A DNA stretch of 64,000 nt from Actinomadura hibisca NBRC 15177 (GTDB lineage: Bacteria; Actinomycetota; Actinomycetes; Streptosporangiales; Streptosporangiaceae). The notes under the pieces were generated by a model that saw only the letters and a list, made by a program, of their open reading frames with translations, searched no databases and was not told the origin of the DNA. Below, in pieces: positions 24,655 through 32,452 of the stretch. The DNA is taken from NCBI RefSeq assembly GCF_001552635.1, contig NZ_BCRO01000045.1, positions 1-64,000 of the forward strand, read 5' to 3'. The translations under genes were made by a program, and so were the position numbers. Numbering within the stretch: the stretch's first letter is position 1; the number at the start of each line of letters is the position of its first letter.

Positions 24655-24739
24655 TGGGGCCCCAACCCTCGCGTGCGTGGCGGTTCTGATTAACCAGACG
24701 GTAGCGCCCCGGCGGGACTCGTCGTGCCCGGCCCGGCGC

Positions 24740-26512
24740 TCAGTCGGCGCGCGGGGCGGGCGCGGCGTCGGCGCGCACGGACGTCCAGGAACCGTCGATC
24801 GCGTCGTACACGGCGACGGGGGTCTCCGCGCCGTCGTCCCAGTGCCACAGCCGGGCGCCGTGCGGGGGCCGGACGGCCGGGACCGCATCGGGCTCGGGAA
24901 CGGTGTCCGGGCTCACCGGAGCGGCCAGCGGCAGGGCGGGCACGGCCTCGCGCGCGTCCGCCCGCTCGAAGGAGGGCCGCCCGGCGGGCGGTTCGCCGAA
25001 GAACTCCGAGTGCCCGGCGGCGGCCACGGGCGGCGCCACGATCTGCTCGGGCGCTTCGACGGGGCGGGGCGCCGCGGCGGGGATGTCGCCGTAGGGGAGG
25101 GACGGGGGGAACGGTGGCACGCTCGGCTCGGACGGCCCGGGGGTGGGGGCGACCGGCGTCTCGGCGGCACCGGGGGGCACGTCGCCGTAGGGCGGGGGCG
25201 CGGACGGCCCCGTTGGCTCGGGCGGCGGCGCAGCAGCGGGCTCCCCGGCCTGGAAGGGCGGTACGGGCGGCAGCGGTCCCGCAGGCTCAGGCAGTGGCGG
25301 GGCAGTGGGCTCCGTGGCCTGGAAGGGCGGTACGGGCGGCAGGAACTCCGCGGCCGGTACGGGTGACGTGGGCTCTACGGGCGGCACCGGGGGTGCGGGC
25401 TCCGCAGCGGGCATGGGCGGCGTGGGTTCCGCCGACGGCGGGGGCGGCGTGGGCTCCGCCGTCTGCACCGGCGGCAAAGGCAGGTCGGGCAGGGGCGGCG
25501 GGCCGGAGGAGGTGTCGTGGCCGTTCATCGAGGCCGCCGACGGCGTGTCGAACGGCGCGAACGTCGTCGTCACCGTCGGGTCGCCCGCGTGGTGGCCGTT
25601 CGGCGACGGCGGCGCGCCCGCCGCCAGCGCCCGCAGCCCCGACTCGCGCTGCTGCGCCTCCAGCCGCGTCACGGCCGCCAGGTCCAGGTGCACCTCGCTC
25701 GCCAGGCCGGGGTTGACCGCCAGCTGCCAGGACGGGTCCGGCCACGACGAGCGCAGCCGCGCGAACGTCGTGGGCACCGACGGGCCGGGCCGCGAGCGCA
25801 TCAGGGCCTGCGGGGAGGTGAAGACCGTGATGTAGGTGCCCGAGCCGATCGTGGTCGTGGGCAGCGCCGCGTCGGCCACCGCCGGCAGCACCAGGTCGGC
25901 GGTCAGCAGCAGCTCGAAGTAGGTGGTGTGGTCGCCGCGCTGCTTGGCGTCGGCCAGCCGCGGCTCCAGGTCGTCGGGGAGGGCGGGGACGGCGGGGGCC
26001 GCGGGCAGCGGGGCCTCGGCGGGGACGGGCCCGTCCGGCGCGAGCGGGGGCGTGGGGCGGCTGCGGGTGACGCGGGAGGCGTCGGCGATCTCCAGGCCGA
26101 AGTCGAGCAGCTCGATCAGGCCCGTGCCGTGCCGGTGGAACGACTCGTACACCAGGTCGGCGGGCCGCCGCACGCCCTGCACGTCGCGCAGCGCGGTCAC
26201 CATCACCTCGGCCAGGCGGCCGTGCTCGGCGCCGGAGGCGAGGTCGGGCAGCTCGGTCCACCAGTTGCGCGGCGCGGGGTCGGCGGGCGGGCGCCAGCCG
26301 GCCTCGCTCATGACCTCCTCGTCGGCGAGGGTGAGCAGCAGCGGGCCGTCGAGGAAGTTGTTGCTGACCGCCTCGGCGTACAGCCGGTCGGGCTCGCGCA
26401 TCGCCTGGACGTAGTGCCGGCTCTCGTCGCGCTCGCGCACGATGAGGATGGTGTCCCGTTCGAGACCCGCCAGCTCGCGCCCCAGCCGACGGGCGAACTC
26501 GGACCACTCCAA
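24740..26512 (-). CDS. TY-Chap-like and SseB-like protein with long proline-rich tail
   Basis: The 590-aa product has the same N-terminal (LEWSEFARRL and onward) and SseB-like middle (YFELLLTADLVLP, YITVFTSPQAL, WQLAVNPGLAS) as the next gene. It then runs into a region of about 230 residues of Pro-, Ala- and Glu-rich repeats such as AEPTPPMPAAEPAPPVP. A short ordered tail follows (GARLWHWDDGAETPVAVYD). I choose TTG 26512, which matches the paralogue's start and lies 8 nt after GGGAG; GTG 26521 or TTG 26515 are alternatives. No signal peptide is seen. Function is unknown; the family is thought to be chaperone-like. Confidence 0.78.
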   Translation of the reverse strand: MEWSEFARRLGRELAGLERDTILIVRERDESRHYVQAMREPDRLYAEAVSNNFLDGPLLLTLADEEVMSEAGWRPPADPAPRNWWTELPDLASGAEHGRLAEVMVTALRDVQGVRRPADLVYESFHRHGTGLIELLDFGLEIADASRVTRSRPTPPLAPDGPVPAEAPLPAAPAVPALPDDLEPRLADAKQRGDHTTYFELLLTADLVLPAVADAALPTTTIGSGTYITVFTSPQALMRSRPGPSVPTTFARLRSSWPDPSWQLAVNPGLASEVHLDLAAVTRLEAQQRESGLRALAAGAPPSPNGHHAGDPTVTTTFAPFDTPSAASMNGHDTSSGPPPLPDLPLPPVQTAEPTPPPPSAEPTPPMPAAEPAPPVPPVEPTSPVPAAEFLPPVPPFQATEPTAPPLPEPAGPLPPVPPFQAGEPAAAPPPEPTGPSAPPPYGDVPPGAAETPVAPTPGPSEPSVPPFPPSLPYGDIPAAAPRPVEAPEQIVAPPVAAAGHSEFFGEPPAGRPSFERADAREAVPALPLAAPVSPDTVPEPDAVPAVRPPHGARLWHWDDGAETPVAVYDAIDGSWTSVRADAAPAPRAD

Positions 26513-26615
26513 CAAGATCACTCCCTATGTCCGGGGCGGCCCCCGGACCCCCGCGCGCACCCATGCCCGAGATCCCGATGATTGTCGCCCCGGACGCCTT
26601 CTGGCAAACCGGGCG

Positions 26616-28229
26616 TCACTGTGGTGGCGGTTCGTGACGCAGCACACGCAGCGCCGCGCGCAGCTCGTGCGGATCGTCGCCCGCGCGGTCCAGGACGGCG
26701 ATCAGCTTGTGCAGGATGTCGTGCCGCTCGTAGCCCACGTCCAGCAGCGCCTGGGCGGTCTCCCACAGCTGCGGCGGGTCGCCGTCCCAGAGCCGCGCGG
26801 CCAGCCGCTCGTGGGCGTCCAGGTGCGCCGGGTCGGCGCCGGGGTGCTCGAACTCCAGCATGACGCGCCGGTCGGCGGGGTCGGCCGGGTCCAGCGCGGA
26901 CAGGTCGATCGAGCCGTGCCGCCCCGACACCCGGTGGGTGCCCGACAGGAACGGCAGCGCGAACGCGCGGCGCGGCAGGGCCTCCAGCTCGCCGTCGGGC
27001 AGCAGCCGGTCGACCAGCTCGCGGTCCAGGCCGAACGCCGCCGGGTCGCGGTAGGCGCCCGCGAACTTGCCGGTGGCGTCCCACACCGCGTCCAGCGTGG
27101 CGCGCACGCCCTCCTCGGGCAGCCCGGTGCGCTTGCCCGCCCAGCGCACCCACGCGGCCAGCACGTGCGGGACGGCCTCCTGCTCGGTCGGCGACAGCAG
27201 CACCTTGCGCGGCAGCCAGTCCAGCAGGAACATCTCCGCCTTGATCGGGCTGACCCGCAGCGGGCGGCCGAAGTCGTGCGCGCACCCGTAGTCGATGATC
27301 CGGTCCACGCAGCGGATGGCGGCCGACCGGTCCGACAGCCCCTCGGCCTCGTCGGAGGCCAGGAAGCGCGTGGCGATCATGGCACGCCGCTCGCGGCCGT
27401 ACAGCACGGGCTGCGGGACGCGCCCGCCCGGCGGCAGCGCCCGCACCCGCGACCGCACGAACGCGTGGTAGGAGCCGAAGTTCTCGTTGACCGGCGGGTC
27501 GTCGGTGGCGTTGGTGTGCTCCAGCGCGCGCTGGAGCATCGCGCGGGTGTCGCGCGGGTCGAGCTGCTCGAACCGCATCAGCGGGTTGTCGGCTCCGTCG
27601 CGGCGGCAGTGGTCGAGCAGCTTGTCCACCCGCGAGGAGACCCACGCGTCGCGGACCATCCCGCAGGCGGGGGGACGGGCGGAGCGCCCCGGGCCGGGCG
27701 CCGGGACCGTCCCGGCCTTGGTGCGGTCGACCAGCACCACCAGGGCGTGCCGGTCGGCGCCGCCGTAGGTGTAGGTGCACACGACCGAGTCCTGGTCGCC
27801 GTAGACGTCGCGGGAGACGTAGCACTCCCCGGCGGTGACCATGCCGACCCGGCCGGCCCAGCCGGGCCGCGCGACGCCGCGCTCCATCAGCTCCAGCGCG
27901 GCCTCCTCGGCGCGCACCGCCTGCCGCCGGGTGCCCAGACCGGCCATTCCGGTCAGCAGCGCCAGCGCGGCCGGGGTGCCGGCCCGCGCGGCGTGGTCGA
28001 TCAGCGACTCGCCGATGACCTCCTCCACGTCGCCGCCCGCCACGCGGTGCCCCCACCAGGAGCCCAGGATCTCGCTGACGATCAGTTCGGCGTCCAGCGG
28101 GCTGCGCACCGCCAGCAGCTCGCGGGCGTGCCGCAACATCCCGTCGAAGATCGCGGTGACCTCGCCGGACGCGGGCGGCCGACCCCCCGCCGGATCGCCG
28201 GAGGGGCGGCGGCTGCTGCGGGAACTCAC
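26616..28229 (-). CDS. Uncharacterised 537-aa actinobacterial protein (DUF1841-like C-terminus)
   Basis: A soluble protein of unknown function, first in the four-gene minus-strand run 28229-22709. The N-terminal half is mainly helical with a central beta region (CTYTYGGADRHALVVLVDRT, near residues 145-165). A helical region follows, and the C-terminus has LWETAQALLDVGYERHDILHKL, which resembles the DUF1841 signature. The start is GTG 28229. It is separated from the TY-Chap-like gene by about 100 bp and could share a promoter with it. I cannot propose an activity. Confidence 0.78.
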   Translation of the reverse strand: MSSRSSRRPSGDPAGGRPPASGEVTAIFDGMLRHARELLAVRSPLDAELIVSEILGSWWGHRVAGGDVEEVIGESLIDHAARAGTPAALALLTGMAGLGTRRQAVRAEEAALELMERGVARPGWAGRVGMVTAGECYVSRDVYGDQDSVVCTYTYGGADRHALVVLVDRTKAGTVPAPGPGRSARPPACGMVRDAWVSSRVDKLLDHCRRDGADNPLMRFEQLDPRDTRAMLQRALEHTNATDDPPVNENFGSYHAFVRSRVRALPPGGRVPQPVLYGRERRAMIATRFLASDEAEGLSDRSAAIRCVDRIIDYGCAHDFGRPLRVSPIKAEMFLLDWLPRKVLLSPTEQEAVPHVLAAWVRWAGKRTGLPEEGVRATLDAVWDATGKFAGAYRDPAAFGLDRELVDRLLPDGELEALPRRAFALPFLSGTHRVSGRHGSIDLSALDPADPADRRVMLEFEHPGADPAHLDAHERLAARLWDGDPPQLWETAQALLDVGYERHDILHKLIAVLDRAGDDPHELRAALRVLRHEPPPQ

Positions 28230-28366
28230 GCCCTATAGCTTCGCAGATCCGGCGGGGCGCGTTGTCCAGGACGCGGGCGGCGGCCGAAAGGGGACGCGCC
28301 GGAATCCGTCGCGCGCCGTTCCGGACCGGACCGATTTCGGGGGATGCGTTCCGGAAAGCACCGGAT

Positions 28367-28678
28367 TCAGCCGTCCACCGCGCCCGCCCCACCCCCGGCC
28401 GCCCGGGACGGCCGGGCCGCCGGGGCGCCGATCCGGCCCGAGGGCGGCTCGGACTTGACCATCCCCACCAGATGCTCGCGGGCCATGCGTTCGACCAGCG
28501 CGGGGGTGGGATCGAGGCCGAGATGGGTCGCGCACGCCTGCACGTCGGCGACGCAGCGCTCGACGGTGTCGGCGGAGAAGATCACGAACTCGGCGGTGAG
28601 GCGGCGCGCCAGTACGGCGCGCGTCTCGTGGAAAGCGTCGGGACGGTTGCCTTGGCGGTGGCTGGCGAGTGCGGGCAT
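28367..28678 (-). CDS. Small helical-bundle protein, unknown function
   Basis: This 103-aa protein is predicted to be mostly helical. The core is LTAEFVIFSADTVERCVADV and PTPALVERMAREHLVGMV, typical of small actinobacterial three-helix-bundle proteins. The C-terminal 30 residues are Gly-, Ala- and Pro-rich and probably disordered. ATG 28678 lies 8 nt after GGAAGG; a start 9 bp upstream lacks this site. It stands alone between the 537-aa gene and the cytochrome gene. Confidence 0.7.
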   Translation of the reverse strand: MPALASHRQGNRPDAFHETRAVLARRLTAEFVIFSADTVERCVADVQACATHLGLDPTPALVERMAREHLVGMVKSEPPSGRIGAPAARPSRAAGGGAGAVDG

Positions 28679-28837
28679 GGTGCACACCTTCCGCGTTCGA
28701 AAGGTTCCGGCGGACGGGGGTGAACCGCCGGCTCGGGGAGAGGACGACGGCGCACAGGAACCGGAAGGAGACGTACCGCAATCACCGAGCTGCCCAACCT
28801 CGCCCCGATGCCCATTCCAACGTGTATCCGGGGAGAG

Positions 28838-29509
28838 TCAACCCTTTCCCGGGGGAGGATTCACAGACTCCGCGCCGTGAGCGTCCGGTGACGCTTCCAC
28901 GCCGTCCAGCCAGGCAGGCTGGTGCCGCGCCGCCCAATCGCGCGGCACCAGCCCCGTACGCATCCCGGTGAGCGCGCCGCGATCGCGCGACGCCTCCCAC
29001 AGGTGCCCCGCCGTCACCACCAGCACCACCAGGAACAACCAGTCGTGCACGAAGGTCGCGCCGGTCCGCCACCGGTCGGCGAACGGGCCGGGGAACGTCA
29101 GCATCGCGCCGGTGCCGAGCATCACCAGCACGGCCCCCGCCGTGAACGCCGCGTTCAGCTTCTGCCCGGCGTTGAACTTGCCCACCGGGACCACCCCGCG
29201 CCCCGCGCGCACCGCCCGCCGGTCGCGCCGCCGCAACCACGCCCAGTCGTGCGGCCCGAACCGGTTCAGCCGCCCGAGATCGGCCCGGAACGCCCGCGAC
29301 GCCAGCCCCAGCACGATCGGCACCGGCAGCGCGAACCCGCACCACACGTGCACGGTCCGCACCAGAGCGCGCCGCCCCACCAGCGCCGACAGCGGCGGGA
29401 AGTACAGCAGCGCCGCCGTCCCCAGCGCCACCAGCATCAGCAGCGCCGTGGCGTGGTGCACCCACCGCTCGGCGCGGCCGAACCGCTCGACCACCTCACG
29501 TGGGCTCAT
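28838..29509 (-). CDS. Membrane cytochrome b (b561/Ni-Fe hydrogenase or formate dehydrogenase gamma type)
   Basis: The 223-aa protein has four probable membrane helices. His residues are placed as haem ligands: RWVHHATALLML, TVHVWCGFALPV, and FVHDWLFLVVLVVTAGHLWE. An internal hydrophilic loop contains GKFNAGQKLN, a stretch shared with formate-dehydrogenase gamma subunits. It overlaps the upstream molybdopterin oxidoreductase by 14 bp, so it most likely passes electrons between the quinone pool and that exported enzyme. The ATG at 29509 is set by the overlap. Confidence 0.86.
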   Translation of the reverse strand: MSPREVVERFGRAERWVHHATALLMLVALGTAALLYFPPLSALVGRRALVRTVHVWCGFALPVPIVLGLASRAFRADLGRLNRFGPHDWAWLRRRDRRAVRAGRGVVPVGKFNAGQKLNAAFTAGAVLVMLGTGAMLTFPGPFADRWRTGATFVHDWLFLVVLVVTAGHLWEASRDRGALTGMRTGLVPRDWAARHQPAWLDGVEASPDAHGAESVNPPPGKG

Positions 29510-30227
29510 CGGACCGCCCGTTCGACCGCCCGACCCACGCGTCCACGTCGTACCCCTGCCGCTCCCAGTAGCCGGGCACCACCCGGTCGGTGACCTCGAC
29601 GCCGCCGAGCCACTTCAGCGACTTGTAGCCGTACATCGGCGCGACGAACAACCGCACCGGCCCGCCATGATCATGGGTGACCGGCTTGCCGAGCATCTCG
29701 GTCGCCACCAGGACGTCCCGCCGCCGCGCCTGCTCCAGCGTCAGCGACTCGGTGTACTCCCCGTCGAACGACCGGAACCGCACCGCCTTCGCCCCGGGCT
29801 TCACCCCGACCGCCGCCAGCAGATCCGGCAGCGCCACCCCGGCCCACATCACGTCGGGCACCCGCCACCCGGTCACGCACTGGAAATCGCGCGTGATCCG
29901 CGTCTGCGGCAGCGCGGCCAGATCCGCCGCCCCGAACGCCCGCGGCTTGTCCACCAACCCGTGCACGGTGATCCTGTGCTCGGCCAGGGTGCGCTTCCGC
30001 ACCGACGACACCACCGAGTAGTAACGGAACCCGCCCGCCGCAGGCAGCACGTCCCCCAACGGCGCGACCGGCGCCAGCGCCTTGTTCACGCCCTCCTGAG
30101 CCGACGCGCCCACCGCGATCCCGGCCGCGCCCAGCCCGAGCATCCCGAGCACCACCCGCCGCCCGACCGGCGCTCCACGTTCCTCGTCCACCCTCCCATT
30201 CGAGCACCGCACGGCCCGCCCCGCCAT
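29496..30227 (-). CDS. Tat-exported molybdopterin-dependent oxidoreductase (sulfite oxidase/MsrP-like)
   Basis: The 243-aa enzyme begins with a twin-arginine signal (VGRRVVLGMLGLGAAGIAVG). The mature part has the molybdopterin fold of the sulfite oxidase family, with the Mo-ligand Cys in RDFQCVTGWRV, and HDHGGPVRLFVAPMYGYKSLKW near the C-terminus. Family members reduce sulfoxides, including methionine sulfoxide (MsrP), or oxidise sulfite; the substrate here is not evident. ATG 30227 is my choice, with an ATG-less extension to 30251 and a GTG at 30191 as alternatives. With the overlapping cytochrome b it forms a two-gene redox module of MsrPQ type, although that cytochrome is not clearly MsrQ. 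Confidence 0.87.
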   Translation of the reverse strand: MAGRAVRCSNGRVDEERGAPVGRRVVLGMLGLGAAGIAVGASAQEGVNKALAPVAPLGDVLPAAGGFRYYSVVSSVRKRTLAEHRITVHGLVDKPRAFGAADLAALPQTRITRDFQCVTGWRVPDVMWAGVALPDLLAAVGVKPGAKAVRFRSFDGEYTESLTLEQARRRDVLVATEMLGKPVTHDHGGPVRLFVAPMYGYKSLKWLGGVEVTDRVVPGYWERQGYDVDAWVGRSNGRSDEPT

Positions 30228-30274
30228 GCCACAGGCCCCCGCGTAAGACAACCGTCAGATCTAAGCTGTCGCGC

Positions 30275-30400
30275 ATGCCCACCGTGCACCTGGCCCAACG
30301 CCCCGAAGCCGACGCCCTCCTGGGCCGCAGCCCCCTGGCCGCCCTGATCGGCATGCTGCTCGACCAGCAGATCCGCAGGGTGAACTCGGCTGCGGCCTGA
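30275..30400 (+). pseudogene. 5' fragment of interrupted HhH-GPD repair gene
   Basis: The first 33 codons of a HhH-GPD type base-excision repair gene (MPTVHLAQRPEADALLGRS and onward, ending LLDQQI) run into foreign sequence that adds eight unrelated codons and a stop at 30398. The reading frame breaks exactly at a 13-bp sequence (30362-30374) that recurs at 32474. Joining the two copies regenerates an intact gene with residues 30-33 Asp-Gln-Gln-Ile kept in frame. This is the left half of the insertion target. Confidence 0.88.
30362..30374 (+). repeat. Left 13-bp direct repeat (putative attL core)
   Basis: GACCAGCAGATCC spans codons 30-33 of the interrupted gene plus one base. It is identical to the right copy, and the bases on either side differ, so the identity is exactly 13 bp. 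Confidence 0.85.
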
Positions 30401-30513
30401 CACGGGAGACGAAGCCTGCTGGAGGGACGGGGACTCGCCGCCGCGACCGCTACGGTGGTGGAGCGCTGCGGCTCAGACGGAGACGGGGAGCGGCGCGATC
30501 ATAGGAATGAGGG

Positions 30514-31083
30514 ATGATGCCGATCTCGCTGCCGATCGACGCCGGCGCCAACGCACTGCTGAACCGGAGTCCGCTGGCACTGTCGATCGCGATACTGCTC
30601 GATCAGCAGATTCCCCTCGAACGGGCCTTCGCCGCCCCTGTCGAACTTGAGCGGCGGCTCGGGAGCGACCTCGACGCCGAAGTGATCGCGGACTACGCCC
30701 CTGAGGCTTTCGTCAAGCTGTTCGGGGACAAGCCTGCCCTGCACCGCTTCCCCAAGTCGATGGCCGCCCGTGTGCAGTCGCTCTGCCGCGCCATGGTCGA
30801 GTGGTACGACGGCGACGCCGAAGCCGTCTGGCAGGGTGCCGCCTCCGGGCAGGAGCTGTACAGCCGTGTCGCAGAGTTGCCGGGCTTCGGCGCCCAGAAG
30901 GCGCAGATCTTCGTTGCCCTCCTCGGTAAGGGCTTGGGCGTGCAGCCGCCAGGCTGGCGGGAGGCGGCCGGCGCCTACGGAGAGGAAGGCTCCCACCGGT
31001 CGGTCGCCGACATCGTTGACGAAGAGTCGCTGGCCAGGGTCCGTGCGTACAAGCAGCAGATGAAGGCAGCGGCCAAGGCCTAG
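30514..31083 (+). CDS. HhH-GPD-type base-excision repair protein carried by the insert
   Basis: A 189-aa complete homologue of the host gene that the insert disrupts. It keeps the DQQIP motif at residues 30-34, the helix-hairpin-helix ELPGFGAQKAQIF near 121-133, and the C-terminal WREAAGAYGEEGS and KAAAKA tail. Its codons for DQQI read GAT-CAG-CAG-ATT, so the protein motif is kept while the 13-bp core found at the insert ends is altered. This is what a replacement gene shielded from recombination would look like. Start ATG 30514, or 30517 in the same frame, lies just after AATGAGGG. Likely role: glycosylase or a related repair function, from fold only. Confidence 0.85.
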   Translation: MMPISLPIDAGANALLNRSPLALSIAILLDQQIPLERAFAAPVELERRLGSDLDAEVIADYAPEAFVKLFGDKPALHRFPKSMAARVQSLCRAMVEWYDGDAEAVWQGAASGQELYSRVAELPGFGAQKAQIFVALLGKGLGVQPPGWREAAGAYGEEGSHRSVADIVDEESLARVRAYKQQMKAAAKA

Positions 31084-31093
31084 AATCTTGGTC

Positions 31094-31169
31094 GCTGTCG
31101 CCGGCCCTACTGGATGGTGACCTTCATCTTGATCAGAAGGACATGCATTCATGTCAGCTTTGCGACAGC
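31094..31169. terminator. Nested inverted repeats between convergent insert genes
   Basis: GCTGTCGC (31094-31101) and GCGACAGC (31162-31169) form a perfect 8-bp inverted repeat. It encloses a tighter hairpin, GACATG-N4-CATGTC (31140-31155). The position between the stops of the convergent repair gene and parA suggests a bidirectional terminator. Confidence 0.45.
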
Positions 31170-31198
31170 AAGGTTCCTAAGCGCCGGTGGTGTTTCAG

Positions 31199-32218
31199 CT
31201 ACAGACGGTCGACGAGTTCCTGCACCGCATTGATGCAATTGTCGAGGTACTCCCGGTCGACGCGGACGCGCTTGCCCATGACGTCTAGCTTGCCGGGGCG
31301 CTGCGCGTAGAGCGGACAGCCCCGGGCGAACGCGACGACACCCGCCGTCTGGAAGTCGCGGATGTGCACCACACCTTGGTCGACATTTTCGAAAGTGAAC
31401 ATCTCCGGATTAGCTTCCAGGAGGCGGTCCACGTCGCTGTCGATCGACCGCAAGACGGCGGAGTAGGCCGAGGCCGGACCCATGTACTGGGTGAGGCGGT
31501 TCTTTGCGATGACATGCACCTTCGGCAGTTCGCGCCCGCCGTCTTGGAGTCGCGTGGCGAAGGCGTACGTGGAGTAGATCTCCGATGGGAGCTTGAGTCC
31601 GTAGACAAGCGAGAAGGCGTTCTGGATGGCGCGGCGCGATGAGTCATCCGCCATAACGGGCAGGACGAGGCGGTCGGCGCAGGACAGTGCGATCTGCGTG
31701 TAGATCGAGAAGGACGGGTTCGAGTCGATGAAGATGACGTCGTAGTGGTCCTTGAGTGGGTCGATCAGATCGCGTAGCCAGTCGATCACGGCTAGCCAGG
31801 CGTTCGTCCCGGGTAGCTGCGTACTGGCGAGTGTCGAGATTGCGTTGGACTGGAGCTCCAGCAGTGGATCCCCCGCGATGAGGTCGACGTTCTTCGGGAT
31901 GAGGGGGTTCGCCTCGTGCGGGGTGCAGATGAAGTCCGTAGCCGAGACGGTCGGCATCGTGAATGGCGACGGCAGGCGGCGCTCGAAGTAGCCACCGAGC
32001 GTGCGGCGGGGGATTTCGCCCTGCTGAGCCAGGAGCTTGAAGCTCCCGTCGTTGGTGAGGCCACCGAGGAGCAGTTCGGAGAGATTGGCTTGCGGGCACA
32101 CGTCGACCGCGAGGATCCTCTCGCCCGGATGCTGTTCGGCGTAGAAGGTAAGGCTCTGGAAAGCGAGGCTCGTCTTTCCGGTGCCACCTTTGTTGTTCCA
32201 GTAGGCATAGACAGTCAT
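31199..32218 (-). CDS. ParA/Soj-type partition ATPase
   Basis: This is a 339-aa deviant Walker-type ATPase. Walker A is KGGTGKTS at residues 10-17, the next conserved strand reads LAVDVCPQANLS (Asp39 with Cys41 where many ParAs have Asp), and Walker B is VIFIDSNPSFS. ParA proteins segregate plasmids and chromosomes or position cargo by ATP-dependent DNA binding, usually with a ParB-type partner, and none is present here. ATG 32218 fits the normal ParA N-terminus; the open frame runs much further upstream as antisense to other genes. Codon use is less G/C-rich than the chromosome, which supports foreign origin. Repeats upstream may be its operator or centromere. Confidence 0.88.
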   Translation of the reverse strand: MTVYAYWNNKGGTGKTSLAFQSLTFYAEQHPGERILAVDVCPQANLSELLLGGLTNDGSFKLLAQQGEIPRRTLGGYFERRLPSPFTMPTVSATDFICTPHEANPLIPKNVDLIAGDPLLELQSNAISTLASTQLPGTNAWLAVIDWLRDLIDPLKDHYDVIFIDSNPSFSIYTQIALSCADRLVLPVMADDSSRRAIQNAFSLVYGLKLPSEIYSTYAFATRLQDGGRELPKVHVIAKNRLTQYMGPASAYSAVLRSIDSDVDRLLEANPEMFTFENVDQGVVHIRDFQTAGVVAFARGCPLYAQRPGKLDVMGKRVRVDREYLDNCINAVQELVDRL

Positions 32219-32239
32219 GGAGTCACCATCATCCGTAGT

Positions 32240-32300
32240 TGCGTCCAATGCGTACGAGGCACAGTACTCCATGGACATCATTGCGTCCAATATGGACGCA
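32240..32300. promoter_or_regulatory. Repeats upstream of parA (operator or parS-like)
   Basis: TGCGTCCAAT occurs at 32240-32249 and again at 32282-32291, 42 bp apart (about four helical turns). The second copy is part of a perfect palindrome TGCGTCCA-N3-TGGACGCA (32282-32300). The placement, within 85 bp of the parA start, suits autoregulation or a centromere site. Confidence 0.55.
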
Positions 32301-32452
32301 CGTGGGGGCATCTCCGTCCCCGGGCATTCTGGCTGGGTGTATGACGCTTTCGCCTTTAGTGTCCCAATTATCCCCAGAGGTGCCCCATGCTGCCTCTCGG
32401 GTCGTCGCAGTTTGGAGTCGACTTGACACGTGCGTCGGTGTCTTCCTTGAAC

